Shown piece after piece: positions 8,001 to 13,520 of a DNA stretch of 13,520 nt. The position numbers were made by a program, and so were the translations under genes. The stretch comes from Solimonas sp041612095 (lineage in GTDB: Bacteria; Pseudomonadota; Gammaproteobacteria; Nevskiales; Nevskiaceae). The stretch spans positions 1 through 13,520 of the forward strand of contig JBFJJW010000085.1 in NCBI GenBank assembly GCA_041612095.1, in the 5' to 3' direction. Below the pieces are notes generated by a model. The model worked only from the letters and a program-made list of their open reading frames with translations, made no database searches and was not told the origin of the DNA. The first letter of the stretch is position 1, and the number at the start of each line of letters is the position of its first letter.

Positions 8001-8446
8001 GGCCACGCGTCCTCGGCGACGCCGACCCGGCCCCCGAGCCCGGAAAGCAGGGGTTGCTGGGTTGCGATCTGCGCGCTGAATGCGTCGATCGTGGTGGCCC
8101 GCAGTCGCTCGGGCTGGTCCAGCAGGTGCCAGCCGCGCTCGGCGTCACGCGCGAGTACGGCGCGGGCGCCGGCCAGCGCCTCCCGCAGATGGGGTTCCGC
8201 GCCATCGTCGGGCGCGCGCGCGCGCTGCAGCAGGCTGATCGCACGATGGCGAATCTCGGCGGCGGCCTTGTTGGTGAAGGTGATGGCGACGACCTGCTCC
8301 GGCTCATCCACCTGCGCCAGTGCCCGCAGCAAGCGGCCGACCAGCAGCCCGGTCTTGCCGGAGCCCGCCGGTGCCATTGCCAGCACATGGCGGGACAGGT
8401 CCAGCGCGGCTTCGCGCTGTGGTGCATCGGAGAGCGCAGCGCTCAT
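5057..8446 (-). CDS. addA: UvrD/REP-family helicase-nuclease, AddA-type double-strand break repair subunit
   Basis: This 1129-residue protein is an SF1 DNA helicase fused to a RecB-family nuclease, expected to process double-strand ends for RecA. Helicase motifs run in order: Walker A APAGSGKT (25-32), Ia ITFTNKAAAEIR (55-66), II VDEMQDT (409-415), III LVGDPQQSIYAFR (440-452), IV LNANFRSD (478-485), V TIHKAKGLEFD (750-760) and VI LYVAVTRAR (835-843). An Ala/Pro-rich linker (about 880-910) leads to the PD-(D/E)XK nuclease with GTLYH (His962), Asp1051, IDYK (Asp1065, Lys1067) and EQLSQY (Gln1092). The frame is open 50 codons further upstream, but I start at 8446: it has GGAG seven bases before it and overlaps the stop of the upstream gene as ATGA. 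The partner is the AddB-like nuclease gene just upstream, so both subunits should be made together. RecB is the alternative, but no recC or recD is present here. Confidence 0.9.
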   Translation of the reverse strand: MSAALSDAPQREAALDLSRHVLAMAPAGSGKTGLLVGRLLRALAQVDEPEQVVAITFTNKAAAEIRHRAISLLQRARAPDDGAEPHLREALAGARAVLARDAERGWHLLDQPERLRATTIDAFSAQIATQQPLLSGLGGRVGVAEDAWPLYADAAMRLLADLEEGQLADADRQALQTVLRLADNRIDRLLPALAELLSRREQWLRHAVGDATWEAGEAAVLEGLVSAGLARFESALDPAIRIELAALLQAGSTLAEPLQWAAELGGWPAPTADHLPTYRLLAAQLVTASGTLRKPGGINVRTGFGPGQPHTVRMKALLDSVQDDATLTTAATRVLQLPDAVYPESLQALRRALLRVMRILAVYLLQVFGERGQTDFAQISISAIYSLRPEGGYGDALLSADRQIRHLLVDEMQDTSESQVELLRHLTQGWQAGDGRSLFLVGDPQQSIYAFRKAEVRLFLELWQQRRLGDLTLHCVQLNANFRSDAAVVDWFNRAFSAVFPQRADAALGIVPFAASVAQRAAGGGGVQVVALPADAEAHAAEQAAAAAAGLIGQGSVAILGRARTHLAPVIHALRARGLTPACQDIDPLSTQPAVRDYIALARALWHPADRLHWAVLLRAPFVGLSWNDLIVLSAGQTRLTWSQRIASRLDDPALTADGRARLERLLGALRGSAEPASLRADLAERTEAVWYALNGPGTLAAGEYADLQSAMRLLRAQARDGGIHDLEALERGLDRLYAPPRAGQIQVMTIHKAKGLEFDHVLLVGAHRRSRSEDKPLWHLRSVGGLDDDDADGGELLVPKPPDALAQDDPAWRLYDYVHAEHSSARAHESLRLLYVAVTRARRTLRLYLCADVDATGQPRFASGSFAALLAPVISTDFMASANAATAAAAPEPLAPVMPPRAPRLPLAECLPVDVPDYRPQETRTLRPSEAVLNAVEDRREELSDRSGEELEARLIGTLYHQALERIGEEGVAAWHDRSRSASLALAAGFQRLGLPAPRVPAAVARVLELVERTLESAEGRWLLAPKPWARNEYHLAGYRDGRWLAAVIDRCFEDDEGSLWIIDYKAAAHTLAPAAVDAYVEGVRARYREQLSQYRDLLQRLRPGRRVRTALYLPEPGMLLEIEAGNV

Positions 8447-11079
8447 GAGGGGTCTCCGGAGGCCTCGCCTGCGTCGTTGTCGCTGCCGCCGAGCAGCAGC
8501 AGATCGGCGTAGTTGGAGCGCGTCGGGATGGCGTCGCCCAGCTGGGCGTGGCCGGTGATGAAGCCGCGGGCGGCAGCCTCCAGCGTCGCACGCCACAGCG
8601 CGAGGACGTCCGGCCAGCCTTGCTCGTAGCGGCCGGTGCCGGGTTCGATCAGACGCTGGCGCCAGTTGGTGCGCGCCACAAAGGCAGGGTGGCCGTCCTT
8701 GAGGTGGGCAAAGCAGATGCCATCGACCTGCGGGATGCCGGTGGCAGCGCCGACCGCATGACTGGCATACAAGGGCAGCTGCGGTTGCTGCAGTTTCTCG
8801 GCATTCCAGCCCTTGGGGTCGGCTTCGCGTCCGGTCTTGTAGTCAATGACCAGCCAGCGCGGGCCGGCGTCGGTCTGCACGCGGTCGATGCGGTCTATAC
8901 GCAGGCGCAGCGGCAGGCCGCCCACCGTCGGGGTGACCTCGGCCTCCAGATGTTCGATCGTGAAGGCCTCGACGCGGCGCCGCTCGTGACGCATCCACTG
9001 CTGCAAGATGTCCAGCACGCGGGCGCGTTCCAGTTCCACCTGCACGCGGCCGTAGTCCGCGGCCGGCATGCTGCGCCCCAGATGCTCGTCCAGCGTGTCG
9101 GCAATGCGCTGATCAAGCGCGTCGCCGCTCAGCGCCGCAAGCGCGGCGCTGCTGCCGACTTCGCGCCACAGGGCTTCCAGCACGTCATGCGCCAGCGTGC
9201 CCTGCAGGCGCGGGTCGAGACCGCGCCCCGGTTGCGGCAAGGGTCGAATCCCGAGGCGATACCGGCAGAACGCGAAGAACGGCGCCTCGAACCACGCCTT
9301 GAACAGCGCCGCATCCGCGTTGATTCCCTGCAGCTCGGTGGCATCCACTGCGCGTACCGGATCCTCGTCCGGGACGGCGGCACGGGACCCTGCGGCCAGA
9401 TAGCGCGCCAGCGCGTCGGCCGCCGGCGGCGGGGCGGGCTGCCAGTCTCCGGGCGTACCAAACAGCGGCGAGGGTGACTGCTCGGCGCCGCTGCCGTCCA
9501 CTGCGGGGGCGTAGGCCGCCACCGTGGGTGCCAGCGCGCTCAGATGCTGGGCGAGCCGGCGCGCCTGCGCCAGCCATCGTGCCGGATCGGCCCCGGGCAC
9601 GCCGGCGCGGGCCTGCAGGTCCAGTGGCAGGAACGGACTTGGATTGGCAAGGCCGGGAAAGCCGCCGCCGCCCAGATCGGCGATGAACAGCGCGTCACAG
9701 GGCAGGCCGGCCGCGTCTGCCAGCGGCAGGATCAGGATTGGCTGGGCATGCTCCACTCGCGGCTCGAAGCGACCGTTGCGTGCCAGTTCGCCCAGCCAGT
9801 GCCCGGCCTCCGCGCGCCTGACGCGACCTAGCTGTCCGTCCATCGCCGCGAGCTGGGTCAGCAGCCGCTCCCAGTCACCGCAGGCCTGGTACGCGGCCGA
9901 GTCCAGCGCATTGCCGCCGGGCCAGCCCAGCGCCGCCAGCCGCGCCCGATAATGCTCGGCCCAGTCGCTGGGCAGGGCGCGGTTCGGTGCGGCCCGCAGC
10001 AGGTCGATCAGCGCCGTGAATCGGGCCTGCATCGGCGGCGGCATCGCCTCCAGCACGCGCAACAGTCGCAGACGTGGCCAGGCGCGATCCCGCAGGCGGG
10101 CGTCGGCCTCGGCGCTGAGCGCGCGCTCCTCGTCGCTCCACAGCGCAGAGGACAGCAGTAGGCGGCTGATGGCCGCCGGATCATTGCGCTCCAGTTCCAG
10201 CGAGGCAATCGTCAGTGCGCAGGCAATCCACGGGTGCTCGGCCAGCGCTTGGCCGTTGCCCCAGCGCCACGGCAGTACGCGTGCCGAACCATCCAGATGC
10301 TGCAGCCACGGTGCGAGCACCGGCCGAAACGCGCTTTCCACCAGATCACGCTGGCGCTCGGCGTCCGGCAGCGCCACGACCAGGCGCGGCGGTGGCTGGT
10401 TGCAACGGGCGCAGTCATCGAGCCGAGCGCGCAAGGCTGCCGCGATCAGGCGGTACTGGGTCTCGGCGTCCGCAGCTTGCAGATACTGCGGGGTGGTCGG
10501 CCAGGTTGGGGCCGGGGCCTGTTCGACGACCGTGCCGCGCTCGGCCAGCAGGTCCAGCAGGCGTTGCTCGGCAGGGGCGGGCGGCTCCACAAAGCCCGCC
10601 AGGCACAGGCGCGCGGGTGCGCGGATCTGTCCCTGCCGTATGGCCTGCGCCACTTCCGCGGCCAGTTCGGCCGCTCCGATCCAGCGTTCGCGCAGCTTGC
10701 GCGCGTTTACCCGTCCACGCCAGCGCAGGAATGCGCCGTGTTCGTCACGCGTTGCGCTGTGCGGCTTCAGCGGCAGCAGATATCGGTGCGCCAGCTGGTC
10801 GGCGCGGCGCGCTTCGCGGGCCGCAGCCAGCGGTGCCAGCAGCGAGGGGCCGTCGTCGGCGCTGATGACGTCGCGCCACAGGACCAGCTCCTGGGTTGCG
10901 TTGAGCAGCTGCTGCTGCGGCCAGCTCGCGGTCCAGACATCCTGGATCCACTGGCGCAGGCTCTTGATCTGAGGGGCTTCCCAGGCCTCGGCGCCGCCAG
11001 CGCGGGCCGCCAGGCTGTGATCCTCGCGCAGCGCGCGAGCCAGTCGATCGGTGGCGGTCAGGGTCAGCACGGGCGCCAT
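8443..11079 (-). CDS. PD-(D/E)XK nuclease family DNA repair protein, AddB-like (TIGR03623 type)
   Basis: This 878-residue protein looks like the group annotated as 'probable DNA repair protein', an AddB-like partner of AddA. The N-terminal two-thirds resembles an inactivated SF1 helicase: there is no Walker A motif, but the segment DLGGGGFPGLANPSPFLP (468-485) matches a family block I recall. The C-terminal nuclease is complete in its catalytic set: GTLAH (His631), RIDRID (Asp729/Asp732), VIDYKTG (Asp746, Lys748) and QQPQLPLY (Gln767). The iron-sulfur cysteines that usually bracket this domain are not seen: Ala599 stands at the first site (EAPFFAFCRYRLG) and no cysteine follows Cys789. The start at 11079 has only a weak ribosome binding site. 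It overlaps addA by ATGA, so the two form one transcript. It may feed strands to, or stabilise, AddA. Calling it addB would be by role and not by clear orthology. Confidence 0.85.
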   Translation of the reverse strand: MAPVLTLTATDRLARALREDHSLAARAGGAEAWEAPQIKSLRQWIQDVWTASWPQQQLLNATQELVLWRDVISADDGPSLLAPLAAAREARRADQLAHRYLLPLKPHSATRDEHGAFLRWRGRVNARKLRERWIGAAELAAEVAQAIRQGQIRAPARLCLAGFVEPPAPAEQRLLDLLAERGTVVEQAPAPTWPTTPQYLQAADAETQYRLIAAALRARLDDCARCNQPPPRLVVALPDAERQRDLVESAFRPVLAPWLQHLDGSARVLPWRWGNGQALAEHPWIACALTIASLELERNDPAAISRLLLSSALWSDEERALSAEADARLRDRAWPRLRLLRVLEAMPPPMQARFTALIDLLRAAPNRALPSDWAEHYRARLAALGWPGGNALDSAAYQACGDWERLLTQLAAMDGQLGRVRRAEAGHWLGELARNGRFEPRVEHAQPILILPLADAAGLPCDALFIADLGGGGFPGLANPSPFLPLDLQARAGVPGADPARWLAQARRLAQHLSALAPTVAAYAPAVDGSGAEQSPSPLFGTPGDWQPAPPPAADALARYLAAGSRAAVPDEDPVRAVDATELQGINADAALFKAWFEAPFFAFCRYRLGIRPLPQPGRGLDPRLQGTLAHDVLEALWREVGSSAALAALSGDALDQRIADTLDEHLGRSMPAADYGRVQVELERARVLDILQQWMRHERRRVEAFTIEHLEAEVTPTVGGLPLRLRIDRIDRVQTDAGPRWLVIDYKTGREADPKGWNAEKLQQPQLPLYASHAVGAATGIPQVDGICFAHLKDGHPAFVARTNWRQRLIEPGTGRYEQGWPDVLALWRATLEAAARGFITGHAQLGDAIPTRSNYADLLLLGGSDNDAGEASGDPS

Positions 11080-11120
11080 GATGCCGTCTTGCGGAGGTTC
11101 ATGGCCGTATTGTGTGGCTG

Positions 11121-11144
11121 CCCGGGCTCAAAAGCCGAGCCGGG
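11121..11144 (-). other. Second hairpin in the fdxA-addB gap
   Basis: CCCGGCTC and GAGCCCGGG on the minus strand pair over 8 bases with one bulged base and a 7-base loop that contains TTTT. It lies downstream of the stronger fdxA hairpin and upstream of the addB-like start. It could back up termination or shape the leader of the repair operon; sequence alone does not decide. Confidence 0.35.
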
Positions 11145-11162
11145 TCGCGGCCCGGAAACAGC

Positions 11163-11185
11163 GCGGCCCCCGATCTGGGGGCCGC
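11163..11185 (-). terminator. Terminator-like hairpin after fdxA
   Basis: GCGGCCCCC (11163-11171) pairs perfectly with GGGGGCCGC (11177-11185) over 9 bases around a 5-base loop. It starts 20 bases after the fdxA stop in the direction of transcription. Only a short T run (TGTTT) follows on the minus strand, so it may be a modest intrinsic terminator. It suggests fdxA and the repair genes are separate transcription units. Confidence 0.6.
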
Positions 11186-11205
11186 CGGGTTGCAGCAAGA
11201 TGCCG

Positions 11206-11529
11206 CTAGCGCTCCAGCATCGCCAGCTTGTCGGGCTTGCCGTCCCAGTCCTTGGCGTCGGCCGGGGCTTCCTTGCGTTCGGTAATGACCGGCCATTCCT
11301 TGGTCAGCTGGGCATTGATGTCCTTGAAGTGGGCCTGCTCTTCCGGCAGATCGTCCTCGGCAAATATGGCCTCGGCCGGGCATTCCGGCTCGCAGAGCGT
11401 GCAGTCGATGCATTCTTCGGGGTCAATCACCAAGAAATTGGGACCCTCGTGGAAGCAGTCCACAGGGCAGACCTCCACGCAGTCGGTGTATTTGCACTTG
11501 ATGCAGTTCTCGGTGACGACGAAAGTCAT
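11206..11529 (-). CDS. fdxA: Seven-iron ferredoxin FdxA ([3Fe-4S][4Fe-4S])
   Basis: This 107-residue cytoplasmic electron carrier closely matches Azotobacter vinelandii ferredoxin I as I remember it, from the start (MTFVVTENCIKCKYTDC) to the tail (KDWDGKPDKLAMLER). All nine cysteines of that protein are present at Cys9, 12, 17, 21, 25, 40, 43, 46 and 50. By analogy Cys9, 17 and 50 bind the [3Fe-4S] cluster and Cys21, 40, 43 and 46 the [4Fe-4S] cluster, with Cys12 and Cys25 free. In Azotobacter it has a link to NADPH-ferredoxin reductase and oxidative stress; its partner here is unknown. It follows the Nudix gene by 97 bases with its own possible -10 (TACACT, minus strand, 11579-11574) and is followed by a hairpin, so it may be monocistronic. 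The ribosome binding site is weak. Confidence 0.95.
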   Translation of the reverse strand: MTFVVTENCIKCKYTDCVEVCPVDCFHEGPNFLVIDPEECIDCTLCEPECPAEAIFAEDDLPEEQAHFKDINAQLTKEWPVITERKEAPADAKDWDGKPDKLAMLER

Positions 11530-11589
11530 GATGCGCTCGCGGGTCAGATGTCAGGAAGCTTTACGGGGGCGATAGTGTAAACGATCAGT

Positions 11590-11612
11590 TTCCGGTCGAC
11601 CCTCCGCCGGAA
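11590..11612 (-). other. Small hairpin in the Nudix-fdxA gap
   Basis: TTCCGG and CCGGAA form a 6-base perfect stem around an 11-base loop that itself contains GTCGAC. It lies 18 bases after the Nudix stop. No T run follows, so it is a weak terminator candidate at most. Confidence 0.3.
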
Positions 11613-11629
11613 GGATGAAGCCGCAGCCA

Positions 11630-12226
11630 TCAGCCGCCCGGCGCGTCGCCGGGGACTTCAGGGCGCAGCGGCGGACGCGGGCGGAACTTGAGATCCAGAT
11701 GATGAATGCTTTCGCGGCCCTGCCTGCGGTCCTCGAAAAAGGCCTTGAGCCCGTGCCAGATGGTCGGAAAGGCGATGTCATCCCAGGGGATCTCGGCCTC
11801 CGTCATCAGCCTTGTTTCGCTGCTCTCCGGTGTGGTGCCGAACTCCGGCGCGCGCAAGCGGCCCCGATGGATCAGATACACCTGCGACACGTAGGGCACA
11901 TTGATCACCATCAGCAGGCTGCCCACGGCGACATCCGCCAGCGCCTCCTCGCGCGCCTCGCGTGCGGCCCCCGCTCCGCTGGTCTCGCTCATTTCCATGA
12001 ACCCTGCGGGGAAGGTCCATAGACCCAGACGCGGCTCTATGCCGCGCCGGCACATCAGTACGCGTCCGTCCTCCCATTCGGGTATCACGCCGACGATGAC
12101 CTTGGGGTTGCGATACTGGATATGGCCACAGGACGGACAGACGTGGCGCGGCAGGTGGTCGCCGGCCGGTATCTGCTGGATGACGGCGTGGCCACAGGCG
12201 TTGCAGTAGTGTGTGTCGGTATTCAT
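11630..12226 (-). CDS. Nudix hydrolase with N-terminal zinc ribbon
   Basis: Nudix enzymes cut nucleoside diphosphates linked to other groups; the substrate here is not known. The 198-residue protein starts with a zinc ribbon of two pairs, YCNACGH (Cys8, Cys11) and HVCPSCGH (Cys30, Cys33). The Nudix box follows at 75-97 in the pattern Gx5Ex7REAREEA, with the metal-binding Glu residues 90, 93 and 94 in place. The position of the box's last Gly is Leu96, a relaxed site in this zinc-ribbon subgroup as I recall it. The segments LWTFPAGFMEMSET and VSQVYLIHRGRL fit the proteobacterial group with a Zn-ribbon N-terminus rather than NudC, which is longer. The tail after about residue 172 is Pro/Arg-rich. 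The ATG at 12226 has no strong ribosome binding site. It is transcribed away from the outer membrane protein gene. Confidence 0.9.
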   Translation of the reverse strand: MNTDTHYCNACGHAVIQQIPAGDHLPRHVCPSCGHIQYRNPKVIVGVIPEWEDGRVLMCRRGIEPRLGLWTFPAGFMEMSETSGAGAAREAREEALADVAVGSLLMVINVPYVSQVYLIHRGRLRAPEFGTTPESSETRLMTEAEIPWDDIAFPTIWHGLKAFFEDRRQGRESIHHLDLKFRPRPPLRPEVPGDAPGG

Positions 12227-12381
12227 TGGCGTGAAGTGACAGGCGCGTCACTATATCAGTGCGATTCACGGCTCCATCTGCGCGGCGGGAGGCTCCGTCA
12301 GTGGATTTACGCACTGAAATCGGTGAACATTTTGCTTCCAATAAGAGATTCATCATCGCAGCCGTTCACCTAGGGGGAGTC
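12227..12381. other. Divergent intergenic region, Nudix gene to outer membrane protein gene
   Basis: This 155-base gap is more AT-rich in its right half. It must hold both promoters. For the rightward gene I see no convincing -35/-10 pair. A 7-base inverted repeat GGTGAAC (12322-12328) and GTTCACC (12364-12370) would close a 35-base loop just before the ribosome binding site AGGGGGAG (12372-12379), which lies only 2 bases from the ATG at 12382. Confidence 0.4.
12235..12263. promoter_or_regulatory. Symmetric sites over a candidate Nudix -10 box
   Basis: AGTGAC (12235-12240) and GTCACT (12247-12252) form a perfect inverted repeat with a 6-base spacer, and CACT-ATATC-AGTG follows as a second overlapping symmetric site. 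Between them lies TATAGT on the minus strand (12255-12250), a good -10 position for the Nudix gene starting at 12226. A repressor site is possible; no -35 box is clear. Confidence 0.3.
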
Positions 12382-13506
12382 ATGAAAACTACAGGCTTGC
12401 TGCTGTTGGGCATGTTCATCGCAATGCCGGTCGCCGCCCAGGAAGCGGAAGATGCTGCGGCTTACGAGGATGCGGCTGCGGCCTATGCCGACGGCGCGTC
12501 TGCTGACGCTGCGTCCGAAGACGCCTATGCAGACTCCACCGCGGCGGATGACGCCGCTGCCTTTGAGGGCTCGGGTTCTGCACCGGCAGACGATGCCGCA
12601 GCTTTCGAAGACTCGGGTTCAGCACCGGCAGACGATGCCGCAGCTTTCGAGGACTCGGGCTCAGCACCTGCCGACGATGCCGCAGCTTTCGAGGACTCGG
12701 GCTCAGCACCGGCCGATGACGCCGCGGCCTTCGCGGACTCCGGCAGCGGCGACACCTCGGCTGCCGATTTCGCGGACACCGGGTCAGCCGATGAGTCCGC
12801 CGACGGCGCCGACTCAGCACCTGCCGAGGACTATGATCCGGCCGCTGCGTTCGCCAATGACTCCACCGAATCCTACTCCGCACCGCCGCAGGCGACGCCA
12901 GGGGCCGCTGCTTACGGCGCCGAGCCCTATGCCGCCGACAGCGGGTCGGATGCCTATGGCAGCGACGATGGCTATGGCGATTCCGCATCGGAGGCTTCGT
13001 CCGAGCCTGAGCGTGATCCGATTCGTCTGTATGCCGGCGCCGACTACGCCTGGCTGACCGCCTCACTATCCAGCGATCAACTCAAGGCCAAGTTTGGTGG
13101 CGATGAGTTCGACTCGCGCTTCTATCGGGCGCGGTTCGGCACCCGCCTGTTCGGCAAGATTGGCGTCGAGGGTCAGTTCGGCTTTTCCGACACCGACGAT
13201 ACCGAGCCCGGCGACGTTGAAGTCAGCGAGTACGTCGGCGTGTTCATCGTGCCGACTGGCGTGATTTTCGATCTGATCGAGGTCGCGGCGCCGATCGGTT
13301 ACAGCGTGACCGAACTGTCGGGCCGCGGCGCCAGCCACAAGTTCGACGGCTTCAGCTTTGGTCTCAACTTCGAGATCCCGCTGCTGATCGACGTCGAGAA
13401 CTTTCCGGATATCCGCATTGGCGGCGGCGGCACCGTCTACCAGGCCGAGCGCGAAGCCCGCGTCTATGGCTATCACGCCGGTATCCGCTTCGATTTCAAC
13501 ATCTGA
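12382..13506 (+). CDS. Outer membrane beta-barrel protein with acidic Ala-rich repeat domain
   Basis: The 374-residue precursor has a signal peptide (KTTGLLLLGMFIAMPVAA, cleavage likely after Ala19). Residues 20-210 are almost only Ala, Asp, Glu, Ser, Gly, Tyr, Phe, Pro and Thr, with no Lys, Arg or His, so the segment is strongly acidic and probably disordered. It includes five 14-residue repeats (55-124). From about 215 the composition changes: alternating strands such as RLYAGADYAWL, RFYRARFGTRLFGKIGVEG and FDGFSFGLNFEIPLL, ending in HAGIRFDFNI, fit a small eight-strand barrel of the OmpA-like or 'outer membrane beta-barrel' type. The last residue is Ile instead of the usual Phe. The ATG at 12382 follows AGGGGGAG and begins the signal peptide; the frame is open to 12259 but that extension lacks export features. 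Function is unknown. The barrel call rests on pattern, not on a family match. Confidence 0.8.
   Translation: MKTTGLLLLGMFIAMPVAAQEAEDAAAYEDAAAAYADGASADAASEDAYADSTAADDAAAFEGSGSAPADDAAAFEDSGSAPADDAAAFEDSGSAPADDAAAFEDSGSAPADDAAAFADSGSGDTSAADFADTGSADESADGADSAPAEDYDPAAAFANDSTESYSAPPQATPGAAAYGAEPYAADSGSDAYGSDDGYGDSASEASSEPERDPIRLYAGADYAWLTASLSSDQLKAKFGGDEFDSRFYRARFGTRLFGKIGVEGQFGFSDTDDTEPGDVEVSEYVGVFIVPTGVIFDLIEVAAPIGYSVTELSGRGASHKFDGFSFGLNFEIPLLIDVENFPDIRIGGGGTVYQAEREARVYGYHAGIRFDFNI
12544..12753 (+). repeat. Five tandem 42-bp coding repeats (14-residue ADDAAAFEDSGSAP unit)
   Basis: Units begin at 12544, 12586, 12628, 12670 and 12712. Units 2, 3 and 4 encode the identical 14 residues and differ only at synonymous third positions. 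Unit 1 has one amino acid change (Gly for Asp at position 9) plus many synonymous ones. Unit 5 is degenerate (ADDAAAFADSGSGD). Looser copies of the core AAA-Phe/Tyr-acid-Asp occur before and after. Confidence 0.95.
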
Positions 13507-13520
13507 AGCTCGGGGCTAAA

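Noticed and set aside
8212..8225. Run of seven GC dinucleotides, a possible Z-DNA or slippage tract
   Set aside because: It lies within addA and simply encodes alternating Arg and Ala codons in a GC-rich gene; nothing else marks it as functional.
8447..8596. A 50-codon N-terminal extension of addA beginning at 8596
   Set aside because: It lies entirely inside the 3' end of the AddB-like gene, is Arg-rich and unlike any helicase N-terminus. The ATG at 8446 has a good ribosome binding site and the ATGA overlap.
10234..11580. Plus-strand 448-codon open frame opposite fdxA and the AddB-like gene
   Set aside because: It runs antisense through the unmistakable ferredoxin gene and across an intergenic hairpin, so it is a shadow of GC-rich codon use.
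12259..12381. Upstream extension of the outer membrane protein frame
   Set aside because: The ATG at 12382 begins a proper signal peptide and follows AGGGGGAG; the extra 41 residues would bury the signal peptide.
12525..12779. Minus-strand 84-codon open frame with repeats of KAAASSAGAEPESS
   Set aside because: It is the antisense reading of the 42-bp repeats; a repeat length divisible by three keeps the other strand open too. No start signals or export features.

Overview
The window is a dense stretch of chromosome from a high-GC proteobacterium. The protein set (ZapE, XerD next to DsbC, an FdxA-type 7Fe ferredoxin, a beta-barrel outer membrane protein) points to a Gammaproteobacterium, perhaps near the Xanthomonadales or Nevskiales; that placement is inference. 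I see nine protein genes, no tRNA or rRNA, no CRISPR array, no insertion sequence and no prophage gene. All gaps between genes are under about 160 bases.

Left part (38-3244), read leftward: a PlsC-type acyltransferase, an FAD-linked sugar-lactone-oxidase-like enzyme that overlaps it, and the cell-division ATPase ZapE, packed as one probable operon. The last codons of zapE are out of frame because of one apparent extra base. Middle (3264-5027), read rightward: xerD (chromosome dimer resolution) followed by dsbC (periplasmic disulfide isomerase), an adjacency also found in E. coli. Here DsbC looks like a lipoprotein. The plsC and xerD genes diverge across a 19-base gap holding a -10-like element that reads on both strands.

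Right part (5057-12226), read leftward: a zinc-ribbon Nudix hydrolase, ferredoxin fdxA, then a two-gene double-strand-break repair module whose reading frames overlap by ATGA. The module is a RecB-family nuclease without a Walker A motif (AddB-like) and an AddA-type UvrD-family helicase-nuclease. dsbC and addA converge on a nested hairpin. A terminator-like hairpin separates fdxA from the repair module.

Far right (12382-13506), read rightward: an outer membrane beta-barrel protein preceded by a roughly 190-residue acidic, alanine-rich segment without any Lys or Arg, built partly from 14-residue tandem repeats.

Most of the window is ordinary housekeeping sequence and I found no clearly new multigene system. 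The points most worth checking are the acidic repeat domain of the outer membrane protein, the zapE frameshift, the missing iron-sulfur cysteines in the AddB-like protein, the altered flavin-site residues of the FAD enzyme and the lipoprotein form of DsbC.
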